DNA from: Fimbriimonadaceae bacterium
Lineage (GTDB): Bacteria; Armatimonadota; Fimbriimonadia; Fimbriimonadales; Fimbriimonadaceae
Assembly: GCA_019694835.1 (NCBI GenBank)
Contig: JAIBBE010000220.1
Coordinates: 118,050 to 182,049 of the forward strand
Length of the DNA: 64,000 nt
Reading direction: 5' to 3'
The position numbers were made by a program, and so were the translations under genes. Each line of letters begins with the position of its first letter. The first letter of the stretch is position 1. Below the pieces are notes generated by a model. That model saw only the letters and a program-made list of their open reading frames with translations, was not told the DNA's origin and ran no database searches. Positions 34,555-42,892 of the stretch are shown piece after piece.

Positions 34555-36651
34555 TTAGCCCCTGGCCTTCATCGCCGCTCTCGCCTCGTTGATTCGCTCC
34601 TTCAGGTCCTTGGGAAGGGCGTCATAAGGTCCGAATGCAGATCCCGCGACCGGAAGCACTTCCCTGAGTGTGCGCGTGGTGACCAGCGATTCCGAGAAGT
34701 GGACCTTGACCGTCACGTCTCGCTGCTGGGCGGCACGGAAGGAGACGAACTTCCGGGGTGGCCGGTCCTCGCCGCCGAACGGTGACTTGCCCCCCATCGA
34801 CTCATGCCAGGCGAAGTCCTCGGGCTGCATGGAGAAAACGTAACCGCTCTCAGCCGTCCCCACAAGCGCATGATCGCGCCGGGTGCTGATCTCGATTTCG
34901 GTGTCAGGTGGAATGCCATTAGGGAAGACCTCAGTTGGTTCCGACGCCATTCGCTTCGCACCAGGGAAGCCGCCGCCGAGTTCGCGACGGAAACTCGGGT
35001 CGGAATAGACCCATTGCTCGATCACAGCCCGGGCTTCAGGCGTGAGCCGAGCGAAGGTGGCCTTGTCGTTGCCGAAACCGTCGAGTCTCATGAGAAGCTC
35101 CATTGGGGAATTGAGCATTCGAGTGACCGATGAGGCCTCAACTGAGGGGTTAGCGTGCGAAATGAGGACGACATCGAGCGACGCGAACCCTGCGGGCATT
35201 CCGCTCTTGCGCACGTACGCAAGCGTATCCTCGAATTGGGCTCCGCCCTTGGCCTTGATCGCCTGCATGAAATCGCGAGCGGCCATTCGGTCGAACCGCG
35301 CCGCCTGCGCAGAAAGGAGCTGGGCTGGTCGAACCAGCAGCCAATCGTCGCTGGAAATGACCCGAGCAAACGGAACCCGGGCCTCTTCCGGGACGTGCGA
35401 TTGGGCCAGAAGGGCGAGAACGTCGTCCGCGGTCTTCATCGCGCCCATGTTCAGCCCCTGGCAGAAGGAGAACAACGTGCCGTCCGAAACGGAGGCGATC
35501 ATCGGCTTCTTCACGGCCTTTGCTGCTTGCCGCATGAGTGGGCCGAAAACGTACCCGAGCGGCTCGTTCTTGACGGGGTCCGAAATGATCGCACCCACGC
35601 CCCAATCGCCGGGCATCTTCTGACTTTCGCTCATTGACATGTAATTCGAAAGGGAAGTGGTTGAACCGTCGGGCCGGGTGTAGGGACGTCCACTCGCCCA
35701 TGCCGCGCCGACGTCAGAGGTTAGATTGGAGAGATTCTTGAGCCGGTCGGTCAGCACCAGCGGCTCTCCCTTGCCCGGCAACGCACCCGCGAGGCGAACC
35801 GAAGCGGAAGGGTGTCGCCACTCACACTCGATGATCGTGTCGCCCGCTGCATCGAAGGCGGCAAGTTCAAACGTGAAGCTCAGTTGGGAGTTTCGGCGAA
35901 CGGCAAAGAGTGACTTCTTGTACTGAGCCAGATCACCCGTTCCGATCTGTGGCATCTCGCCAAATCGCGAAACGGGAGCGTTACCTAGCACCCGCTTCTC
36001 TTGGAGCATGAGGGCCGCGCCATCGAGTAAGCCTTTGAGAAGGGGCGCGCAGCCCTTGGGGAACGGAGTCTGCACTTTCGTCGGGAGGTCGGTGTAGACG
36101 ATCCTCGCGCCGACGGCCATCTGGGCCAGGCTCGCGGGCCCGATCCTATCGATGAGGAGAATTCCGGTTCGATAGGCGAGATTCGTCATCGATACCTGCC
36201 GATTGGCTTGGGTGAAGGCGGCTTGGTCCAGTTCGTTTAACCAACGCGTATCTACGTCCCTTTTGGCGGTTGCCTGATCGAATGGAGGCAGCTTGTCAAC
36301 TTCTGCCTTTGCCTTCTTCATCATGTTGGAGAAGGTCTCGGCAACGGACTTGGCCTGCTCGTCTTGAAGCTGCTTGCGAACCTTGGAGGTTCGAGTGAGG
36401 GTACGAATCCCGCGATCTTCCTTCCACTCTCCGCCAACGACCAGGGCCAGGTTCGTCATGACGTCTTCGAGCGGCTGGCCTTCGAAGTCGACGCATAGGG
36501 GCTCCTTAGCCAGTAAGCCATCGCACTCGAGCTTCTGGCCCGATTGGCTTGCTAGTGCTTGGACTAAGGCCCGCGTGGTGAGGGCGTCGGCTTGGACCGT
36601 GACGACGGCGTCAACGGTAAGCGTCCCGGCGAGCGCAAGAAGGCACACCAT
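34555..36651 (-). CDS. Large secreted protein of unknown function with STN-like N-terminus
   Basis: 698 residues from the ATG at 36651, which opens a signal peptide (MVCLLALAGTLTVDA) and has CATAAT 6 bases upstream. Residues about 18-90 (LTTRALVQALASQSGQKLEC, FEGQPLEDVMTNLALVVGG) resemble the secretin and TonB short N-terminal (STN) domain. The remaining 600 residues mix helices and strands with no recognised family and no barrel or secretin core. It is monocistronic, divergent from a methyltransferase. A periplasmic role is likely; more cannot be said. Confidence 0.72.
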   Translation of the reverse strand: MVCLLALAGTLTVDAVVTVQADALTTRALVQALASQSGQKLECDGLLAKEPLCVDFEGQPLEDVMTNLALVVGGEWKEDRGIRTLTRTSKVRKQLQDEQAKSVAETFSNMMKKAKAEVDKLPPFDQATAKRDVDTRWLNELDQAAFTQANRQVSMTNLAYRTGILLIDRIGPASLAQMAVGARIVYTDLPTKVQTPFPKGCAPLLKGLLDGAALMLQEKRVLGNAPVSRFGEMPQIGTGDLAQYKKSLFAVRRNSQLSFTFELAAFDAAGDTIIECEWRHPSASVRLAGALPGKGEPLVLTDRLKNLSNLTSDVGAAWASGRPYTRPDGSTTSLSNYMSMSESQKMPGDWGVGAIISDPVKNEPLGYVFGPLMRQAAKAVKKPMIASVSDGTLFSFCQGLNMGAMKTADDVLALLAQSHVPEEARVPFARVISSDDWLLVRPAQLLSAQAARFDRMAARDFMQAIKAKGGAQFEDTLAYVRKSGMPAGFASLDVVLISHANPSVEASSVTRMLNSPMELLMRLDGFGNDKATFARLTPEARAVIEQWVYSDPSFRRELGGGFPGAKRMASEPTEVFPNGIPPDTEIEISTRRDHALVGTAESGYVFSMQPEDFAWHESMGGKSPFGGEDRPPRKFVSFRAAQQRDVTVKVHFSESLVTTRTLREVLPVAGSAFGPYDALPKDLKERINEARAAMKARG

Positions 36652-36657
36652 AACCGC

Positions 36658-36663
36658 ATTATG
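36658..36663 (-). promoter_or_regulatory. -10-like hexamer CATAAT, leaderless start
   Basis: Minus-strand CATAAT ends 6 bases before the ATG at 36651. No Shine-Dalgarno is present. Confidence 0.4.
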
Positions 36664-36793
36664 GCAACTGCACCGCACCTCTCTGCAATGGTTTGCTCTA
36701 AGGCGAAGAACTCCCGTCGAAGGGAGCCGGAACGACCAATTCGTTGTCGCTTTTTCGGTAGCAACCTCCAACCACGTACGGGTAGAACGAGCC

Positions 36794-37624
36794 ATGTCCT
36801 CCACACCGGATCGCGACTACATCTTGGGCACGCACGATGAAGAAATCGAGCGATTGGGGCTCCAGCATCGGGTTTGGCGGCCTTATGCCTGGGAGTGCTG
36901 GCGGACGGCGGGGGTCACGGCGGGCTCTAGAGTGGTCGACCTCGGTGCCGGGCCCGGCTATGCAACCGTGGACCTTGCCGAGATCGTCACTCCTTGCGGT
37001 GAGGTTTTCGCAATCGAACGATCCGCTCAGTTCCTCGCTCATGCAAAGAACGCCTGCGCCCAAAGGAGTCTTGGTCAGGTTCAATTCCAGGAAGCCGATG
37101 TCATGCTCGACGATCTTCGGCCCAGGGACATGGACGCGGTGTGGTGCCGCTGGTTGGCTTCCTTCGTCTCCGATCCGGCTCTGCTTGTGCGCAAGGTCGC
37201 CGGGATGCTGAGGCCGGGTGGGCGGGCGATGTTTCACGAGTACTTCGATTACGCACCGTGGCGAGCCGCTCCCCGCCGACCGGCGCTGGAGGAATTCACC
37301 CGTATGGTCATGCAAAGCTGGCGGGATGCGGGCGGCGATCCGGATGTGGCGGTCAACTTCCCGCCCTTCCTTGAGGCGGCGGGGCTGAAGGTCATCCACA
37401 AGAGTCCCATCGTGTTTGCGATTGGACCGGACGACTACCGCTGGCAGTGGCCGAAGGCGTTTATCAAGAGCGGACTGGACCGATTGGTTTCGCTTGGCGT
37501 CGCAGACGAAGGCTTTGCCGAGGAAGTTCGGCGCGAGTTCGCCGAAGGGGAAGCAGACCCCACGGCGATCATGATGACTCCGATCGTTCTTGAGATCATC
37601 GCGGAGAAGGCGGGTGTTCACTAG
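36794..37624 (+). CDS. Class I SAM-dependent methyltransferase
   Basis: 276 residues from the ATG at 36794; the frame extends 5' but that part is antisense to the divergent gene. SAM-binding motif I is VVDLGAGPGYATVDLAE (residues about 47-63), with an acidic end to beta-2 (FAIERS), motif II around MDAVWCRW, and LRPGGRAMFHEYF after beta-5. It resembles UbiE-type enzymes. The substrate is unknown. A TAGAAC hexamer lies 5 bases before the start. A small lipoprotein gene follows after 2 bases. Confidence 0.85.
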   Translation: MSSTPDRDYILGTHDEEIERLGLQHRVWRPYAWECWRTAGVTAGSRVVDLGAGPGYATVDLAEIVTPCGEVFAIERSAQFLAHAKNACAQRSLGQVQFQEADVMLDDLRPRDMDAVWCRWLASFVSDPALLVRKVAGMLRPGGRAMFHEYFDYAPWRAAPRRPALEEFTRMVMQSWRDAGGDPDVAVNFPPFLEAAGLKVIHKSPIVFAIGPDDYRWQWPKAFIKSGLDRLVSLGVADEGFAEEVRREFAEGEADPTAIMMTPIVLEIIAEKAGVH

Positions 37625-37626
37625 CT

Positions 37627-37932
37627 ATGTCCTGGAAACATCTAGCTCTGGCTTCGACGATTGCCTTGCTCTGTGGCTTCAGTGCGAGCTGTGATCCAGC
37701 ACGCAGGTTGCAGATTAAGAACGGCTTTAACGAGCCGATTCCCGTTGATTTCAACGGCTCAGGAGAATGGACCAAACTTGAGCCAGGATGGAAGACATCG
37801 ATCCACACTTTAGGTCCAGCCCCCGATGCTCAGGTTACTGCAACCTTTCCGAACAGCCCTGGCAAACCAGCTCGGACGTGGACGTTCGACCTGGATATGC
37901 GGGGAGTCAATAAGCGCACCCTTGTGCCCTGA
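37627..37932 (+). CDS. Small probable lipoprotein of unknown function
   Basis: 101 residues. The signal segment MSWKHLALASTIALLCGF ends in FSASC, an acceptable lipobox with C22. The 80-residue mature part is beta-rich (LQIKNGFNEPIPVDFNGSGE, ARTWTFDLDMRG) and is probably a small sandwich domain. It starts 2 bases after the methyltransferase stop, so it is likely co-transcribed with it. Confidence 0.65.
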   Translation: MSWKHLALASTIALLCGFSASCDPARRLQIKNGFNEPIPVDFNGSGEWTKLEPGWKTSIHTLGPAPDAQVTATFPNSPGKPARTWTFDLDMRGVNKRTLVP

Positions 37933-37966
37933 CACACTCTTAGTCCTCATGCAGGGAGCCCCTACC

Positions 37967-37995
37967 TTGACATCTGGGTCAAGAACCCATAGAAT
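37967..37995 (+). promoter_or_regulatory. Consensus promoter TTGACA-17-TAGAAT abutting the amine oxidase start codon
   Basis: TTGACA (37967-37972), a 17-base spacer and TAGAAT (37990-37995). Only five bases separate the -10 from the ATG at 38001, so the transcript should begin at or inside the start codon. No Shine-Dalgarno is present. It is the best -35/-10 pair in the window. Confidence 0.75.
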
Positions 37996-38000
37996 GAGCC

Positions 38001-39995
38001 ATGCCCATTCGCGGTTTCATGATTTTGTTGCTTCTCGGCCTCTCTCTCGCCTTCGCTCACGCCCAGCCTGAGCCGCCGAAGGAGACCAAGGAGCAGGCTG
38101 AAGCCAAAGCCAAGCTCTTGCGCCATCCCCTTGATCCGCTGACGCAGGATGAGATGAAGGTCGTTCGGAAGACGCTGCTGGACGCCAAGTCCATCACCCG
38201 ATACGCGGCGTTCTCATTCATCACCCTTCTTGAACCACCCAAGGGCGATGTTCTCGCGTTCCGCGCCGGTGACCCGATGGTTCGAAAGGCGAAAGTTTTC
38301 TTCTACGAACCGAAATCTAACGAAACGGTCGAGGCCGTCGTCAACATCGACACGAAAGCCGTCGAGTCGCGTACGGTTATCAAGAAACAGGGGGCTTCGG
38401 GCGCAGAGGATTACAAAGTTGCTGAGCGACTCTTGCGCACCGACCCGGCATGGATTGCAGCGGTCAAGAAGCGGGGAATAGACCCCATTGACGCTGCAAT
38501 CGGCGCCGGTCCGAATCGCGGCTATGTCGACATTAAGCCGGACGGATCGCGTTACGTTCTCGCAATGACCTATCTCGACGACGATGTCGAGCCAGGCACG
38601 ATCCCGGGGTTGCTCGCTCTTGTGAATGTGACCAAGCGCAAAGTGGAATGGCTGCGAGATGCAGGGGATAAACCAGTCCGCATGGATGAACAAGAAAGTC
38701 CCACCAATCCTGACCGTCTTGAGCCCACCCGGCCCGCCCCCAAACCCCTCAAGACGTCCCAACCCGATGGCGCCACATGGGTGATGGAAGGCAACGAAGT
38801 CAAATGGCAGAATTGGAGATTTCGCCTTGGTACCGATCCGCGCGTTGGCTTGGTATTGTACACCGTTGGCTATGAGGAAGCAGGCAAAGTGCGCCCCATT
38901 CTTTATCGAGCATCGCTCTCGGAACTTTTCGTACCTTACGGCGATCCGCAGCATCTCATGGTGAACTGGTTCGACGCCGGTGAATTCGGGATGAACACTG
39001 CCTTTCCCTCATCCTTCGTGCCGATGAACGATGCTCCGGAGAACGCGAAACTGCTGCCAGTTGTCTCAAATAGCAGGGATGGGCGTCCACGAATGCTCCC
39101 CAATTCCATTGCGATCTACGAAAAGGATGGCGGGATTCTGTGGCGGCATGGTGGGGATTCGCGACGCGCCCGTGACCTCGTTGTTTCGTCTATCCACCAA
39201 GCCGGCAACTATGACTATGTGTTTAGCTGGATCTTCCATCAAGATGGTTCGCTTGAAATGCAAGTTGATCTTACCGGCTTCATGGAAACTAAGATCGTCG
39301 ATCGAGACAAAGATCCTGATTCTGTTCATGCTGGAGCCGGGAAAGAAGTGTTCGGATTGCTCGTTGCACCAAAGATCGAGGCCACCAACCATCAGCACTT
39401 CTTCAGTTTCCGCTTAGATATGGATGTTGACGGCCCTGTTAAGAATCAGATCTATGAAATGAACGTCGAGTCAGCCGATCCCAAGCAGTTCAAGCAACCC
39501 AACGGCATGGCGATGAAGGAGACATTGCTTCGCACGGAGTCCGCTGCAATGCGGGATGTCAACATGCTCACCCATCGCTGCTGGAAGATCGTGAATCCAG
39601 GTGTTCGAAACAAGTTTAATCAGCCCTCCGCCTACATGCTCATCGCTGGCGAAACGGCGGTTCCTTACTCAGCACCCGACTCGTTCCTCCGACGCATTAG
39701 CCGATTTACAGAGCACCAACTCTGGGTGACTCCCTACAATCCAACTCAGCTTTATGCCGCAGGAGACTATGTCTTCGACGGCTCTCTCGATGACGGACTG
39801 CCGATCTGGGTCAAGGCCAACCGATCCATCGAATTCGAAGACGTCGTGCTGTACTACACGGTTGGAGTAACCCACGTGCCCCGAATCGAGGATTGGCCGA
39901 TCATGGCGACTCACCATGCCGGCTTCAAGCTCGTTCCAGCCGGTTTCTTCTCCTCCAACCCCGCCATCGGCGTTCCTCCGTCGAAGGGCGGGTAA
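38001..39995 (+). CDS. Copper-containing primary amine oxidase
   Basis: 664 residues with signal peptide (MILLLLGLSLAFAHAQ). All key residues are present: the topaquinone precursor Tyr404 in the N-Y-D-Y motif, the catalytic base Asp325 in NWFDAGEFGMN, copper ligands His464 and His466 in NHQHFFSF, and a third His at 638/639 in ATHHAGFKLVPAGFF. It oxidises primary amines to aldehydes with release of ammonia and H2O2, in the periplasm or outside the cell. Length is typical. It is monocistronic under a leaderless-type promoter. Confidence 0.95.
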   Translation: MPIRGFMILLLLGLSLAFAHAQPEPPKETKEQAEAKAKLLRHPLDPLTQDEMKVVRKTLLDAKSITRYAAFSFITLLEPPKGDVLAFRAGDPMVRKAKVFFYEPKSNETVEAVVNIDTKAVESRTVIKKQGASGAEDYKVAERLLRTDPAWIAAVKKRGIDPIDAAIGAGPNRGYVDIKPDGSRYVLAMTYLDDDVEPGTIPGLLALVNVTKRKVEWLRDAGDKPVRMDEQESPTNPDRLEPTRPAPKPLKTSQPDGATWVMEGNEVKWQNWRFRLGTDPRVGLVLYTVGYEEAGKVRPILYRASLSELFVPYGDPQHLMVNWFDAGEFGMNTAFPSSFVPMNDAPENAKLLPVVSNSRDGRPRMLPNSIAIYEKDGGILWRHGGDSRRARDLVVSSIHQAGNYDYVFSWIFHQDGSLEMQVDLTGFMETKIVDRDKDPDSVHAGAGKEVFGLLVAPKIEATNHQHFFSFRLDMDVDGPVKNQIYEMNVESADPKQFKQPNGMAMKETLLRTESAAMRDVNMLTHRCWKIVNPGVRNKFNQPSAYMLIAGETAVPYSAPDSFLRRISRFTEHQLWVTPYNPTQLYAAGDYVFDGSLDDGLPIWVKANRSIEFEDVVLYYTVGVTHVPRIEDWPIMATHHAGFKLVPAGFFSSNPAIGVPPSKGG

Positions 39996-40072
39996 TGAGG
40001 TCATATCAGGCGACAAGTCGGTGAATTCGGGCCGAATGTCGCCTGGCAGGCCGCATAATCGAATCTAGGCTT

Positions 40073-41704
40073 ATGACGAACTTAGAGATTGCGCAAAAGG
40101 CCAAGCTTGAGCCCATCGACCGCATTGCACACGGCGTGGGACTGAGCGACGACGATTTCGAACCCCTCGGCAGGTACAAGGCAAAGCTCTCGCAGCAGGC
40201 GATCACCCGACTCACGTCGAGCGAGAAGCGCGGCAAGCTCATCCTCGTGACCGCCGTAAACCCAACGCCAGCCGGCGAGGGGAAGACGACCGTTTCGATC
40301 GGCTTGGCGCAAGGTCTTAACCGCTTGGGCCGGAAGGCTATGCCTGCGCTGCGCGAACCCGCGCTCGGCCCGGTGTTTGGCGTCAAGGGCGGTGCCTGCG
40401 GCGGCGGATACAGCCAGGTCTTGCCGATGGAGGACATCAACCTCTTCTTCACCGGCGATTTTCCCGCAATCACCGCCGCGCACGGACTGTTATCGGCGAT
40501 GCTCGATGCGTCGCTGCATTTCGACAATCCGCAGCACCTGGATCAGCGAAAGGTCTGGTGGCCGCGGGCGGTGGACATGATTGACCGGAGCTTGCGCGAT
40601 ATCGTGGTCGGCTTGGGGGACGGCAACGGCCCGGTCCGGTCCGACCGATTTGTTATCACACCGGCCAGTGAAGTGATGGCGACCCTCTGTCTCGCGACAT
40701 CTTTGGCCGATCTGAAAGCACGGCTTTCGCGGATCATCGTCGGGCTTCGGGCAGACAATTCGCCCGTCACCGCAGGCGACTTAGGGGCGGCCGGGGCCAT
40801 GGCGGCGTTGCTGCGCGATGCGATTCGGCCCAATTTGGTCCAGACCATGGAAGGCGGCGCAGCCCTGCTCCACGGGGGGCCATTTGGCAATGTCGCCCAC
40901 GGCTGCTCGTCCGTCCTGGGAACCCGCTGTGGCCTCTCGATGGCTGACTATTTGGTTACCGAAGGCGGGTTTGGATCCGACCTTGGCGGCGAGAAGTTCC
41001 TCAACATCGTCTGCCCGGCGCTGGGCACGCAGCCCGACGCCATCGTGCTCGTCGCAACCGTGCGCGCCTTGCGATATCATGGTGAGGGCGACCTTGAAAG
41101 GGGCTGCGAGAACCTCGATCAGCACATTCGCCACCTCACCTCTTATGGTCCGCCGGTGATCGTCACGGTAAATCGCTTCGCTGACGATACCGACGATGAC
41201 ATCGAAGCGGTCGCGTCGTTCGCGCGGGCGCGGGGAGTAATCGCGGTCGAGAGCAATCCATGGAACTGCGGAGGCACGGGCTGCGAGACGCTGGCTGAAG
41301 CGGTGATCGAAGAGGCGCAGCACGCTTCGACCTTCCAGAACATCTACGAGCGCTCAGATGACCTTGCGACCAAGCTCACCAAACTCGTTCAGAAGGTCTA
41401 CGGCGGGCGCGGAGTCGTCTTCGAGAAAGCAGCGGCGAAACGGCTCAAGTGGGCCGAAGATCATGGCTATGCCGACTTGCCCGTTTGCGTGGCGAAGACA
41501 CAGATGAGCCTGAGCGACGATGCCTCGCTGATCGGGGCGCCAAAGGACTTCGACCTTCATGTTCGCGACCTGAGGCTCTCGGCGGGGGCTGGATTCACGG
41601 TTGCGGTGTGCGGTGACATCATGCTGATGCCCGGCATGGGCAAGTCACCGGCCGCCTTGAGGATCGATGTTGACGATGACGGCGTGATCCACGGTCTCAA
41701 CTAA
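40073..41704 (+). CDS. fhs: Formate-tetrahydrofolate ligase
   Basis: 543 residues, full length. The nucleotide-binding loop is NPTPAGEGKTTVSIGLAQ, and other conserved parts are REPALGPVFGVKGGACGGGY, LHGGPFGNVAHG and TEGGFGSDLGGEKF. It makes 10-formyl-THF from formate, THF and ATP, feeding purine and one-carbon metabolism. No other folate genes lie nearby. A 13-base perfect hairpin follows the stop at once. CATAAT lies 13 bases before the ATG. Confidence 0.97.
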   Translation: MTNLEIAQKAKLEPIDRIAHGVGLSDDDFEPLGRYKAKLSQQAITRLTSSEKRGKLILVTAVNPTPAGEGKTTVSIGLAQGLNRLGRKAMPALREPALGPVFGVKGGACGGGYSQVLPMEDINLFFTGDFPAITAAHGLLSAMLDASLHFDNPQHLDQRKVWWPRAVDMIDRSLRDIVVGLGDGNGPVRSDRFVITPASEVMATLCLATSLADLKARLSRIIVGLRADNSPVTAGDLGAAGAMAALLRDAIRPNLVQTMEGGAALLHGGPFGNVAHGCSSVLGTRCGLSMADYLVTEGGFGSDLGGEKFLNIVCPALGTQPDAIVLVATVRALRYHGEGDLERGCENLDQHIRHLTSYGPPVIVTVNRFADDTDDDIEAVASFARARGVIAVESNPWNCGGTGCETLAEAVIEEAQHASTFQNIYERSDDLATKLTKLVQKVYGGRGVVFEKAAAKRLKWAEDHGYADLPVCVAKTQMSLSDDASLIGAPKDFDLHVRDLRLSAGAGFTVAVCGDIMLMPGMGKSPAALRIDVDDDGVIHGLN

Positions 41705-41706
41705 AA

Positions 41707-41743
41707 CCCGAAAAACCTCGCGTAGACCCTGAGGTTTTTCGGG
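41707..41743. terminator. Hairpin between fhs and the flagellar operon
   Basis: Perfect 13-base stem CCCGAAAAACCTC / GAGGTTTTTCGGG with an 11-base loop, starting 3 bases after the fhs stop. No T tract follows on the plus strand; AAAA before it would give U residues in the other direction. Likely an end or processing point that separates fhs from flgB. Confidence 0.65.
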
Positions 41744-41793
41744 GGCATCGCCGACAACTTCAATGGGCCCCAATGGGCTTGGAAGTTGGAGCG

Positions 41794-42168
41794 ATGGAAA
41801 TCCTGAACAACCTTTTCAATCCGCACGTCAACAATCTGTCCAGCGCGCTCGAACGTACGCGGGACCGAGCGACGATGCTCACGACGAACCTCGCCAACGT
41901 CAACACGCCCGGCTATAAGCGGCGTGATATCGACTTTGCGATCGAACTCGAGCAGGCCGATGGCCGCCAGTCCAAACTGAGCGAGTGGAATCGGCAGCGA
42001 GAGGATCGTGATCGTGCGCAGACCTCGATCCGCGTCGACGGAAACAACGTTGACCTCGAATCGGAGATCTCTGGTCTGGCAGAGACCGAACTTCGTTATC
42101 AAGCGCTCACCGAGATGACCAATCGGTACTTCTCTGGCCTTAAGAACGTGATTCGAGAAGGACGATAA
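41794..42168 (+). CDS. flgB: Flagellar basal body rod protein FlgB
   Basis: 124 residues from the ATG at 41794 (TTGGAG site 5 bases upstream). The N-terminal rod motif TTNLANVNTPGYKRRDIDF and the C-terminal heptad helix (ELRYQALTEMTNRYFSGLKN) are typical. FlgB is a proximal rod protein exported by the flagellar type III system. First gene of a ten-gene flagellar operon running to 49092. Confidence 0.93.
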   Translation: MEILNNLFNPHVNNLSSALERTRDRATMLTTNLANVNTPGYKRRDIDFAIELEQADGRQSKLSEWNRQREDRDRAQTSIRVDGNNVDLESEISGLAETELRYQALTEMTNRYFSGLKNVIREGR

Positions 42169-42170
42169 CG

Positions 42171-42560
42171 ATGACGCTCAATCAGTCAATGAAGATCAGC
42201 GCGAGCGGCATGGCCGCTGAGCGCTTTCGGATGGATGTCATTTCGACGAACATCGCCAACGCGAACTCGATGAAGCTCGGAAATCAAGATGCTTATCGTC
42301 GTCGCAATGTCGAACTCGCAGGGAGCGATAACGGGGTGAAGATCGTCAGGGTTGTTGAGGATCAGTCGCCGCTCCGTCAGGTTTTCGACCCCTCTAATCC
42401 GTATCGCGATGCGCAGGGCTTTGTCTATTACAGCAATGTCAATCCGATCCAAGAAATGGTGAATATGCTTGGTGCAAGCCGGTCCTATGAAGCCAATATT
42501 GCCGCCTTTAATGCGGCAAAATCCATGACACGATCCGCCCTCAACATCGGACGTATCTAA
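42171..42560 (+). CDS. flgC: Flagellar basal body rod protein FlgC
   Basis: 129 residues. The N-terminal SASGMAAERFRMDVISTNIA then NANS is the rod/hook family signature, and the C-terminal NPIQEMVNMLGASRSYEANI forms the coiled coil. Proximal rod component. Two bases separate it from flgB. Confidence 0.95.
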   Translation: MTLNQSMKISASGMAAERFRMDVISTNIANANSMKLGNQDAYRRRNVELAGSDNGVKIVRVVEDQSPLRQVFDPSNPYRDAQGFVYYSNVNPIQEMVNMLGASRSYEANIAAFNAAKSMTRSALNIGRI

Positions 42561-42564
42561 TGCC

Positions 42565-42858
42565 ATGAGAATCGACGCCAGTTCCAATCTGAACCTGATT
42601 CCCACCGAAACCCTCAAGCCGACGGCAGGCAAGGGTGATGGGGATTTCGGTCAGATGTTGATGGACGTCCTGAAGGAAGTGAACGAAACCCAGCAGGCTG
42701 CTCGGGAGAAGGGAAACGCCTTTATGACGGGTCAACATGTTAACATCGACGACTTGATGATCGCGATGGAACAGGCTAGTACCGCAATGCAGCTCACCAT
42801 GCAGGTGCGCAACAAGGTACTCGAAGCATACCAAGAGATCGCCCGAATGCAAGTCTAG
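42565..42858 (+). CDS. fliE: Flagellar hook-basal body complex protein FliE
   Basis: 97 residues. The C-terminal half VNIDDLMIAMEQASTAMQLT followed by MQVRNKVLEAYQEI is the FliE signature. FliE joins the MS ring to the rod. Four bases after flgC. Confidence 0.95.
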   Translation: MRIDASSNLNLIPTETLKPTAGKGDGDFGQMLMDVLKEVNETQQAAREKGNAFMTGQHVNIDDLMIAMEQASTAMQLTMQVRNKVLEAYQEIARMQV

Positions 42859-42892
42859 TCAACTATGTACCCGATGACGTCATGGCAAAGCC

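Noticed and set aside
36374..36793. N-terminal extension of the methyltransferase by 140 codons
   Set aside because: This part is antisense to the start of the divergent secreted-protein gene and has no methyltransferase similarity; the ATG at 36794 gives a full-length domain.
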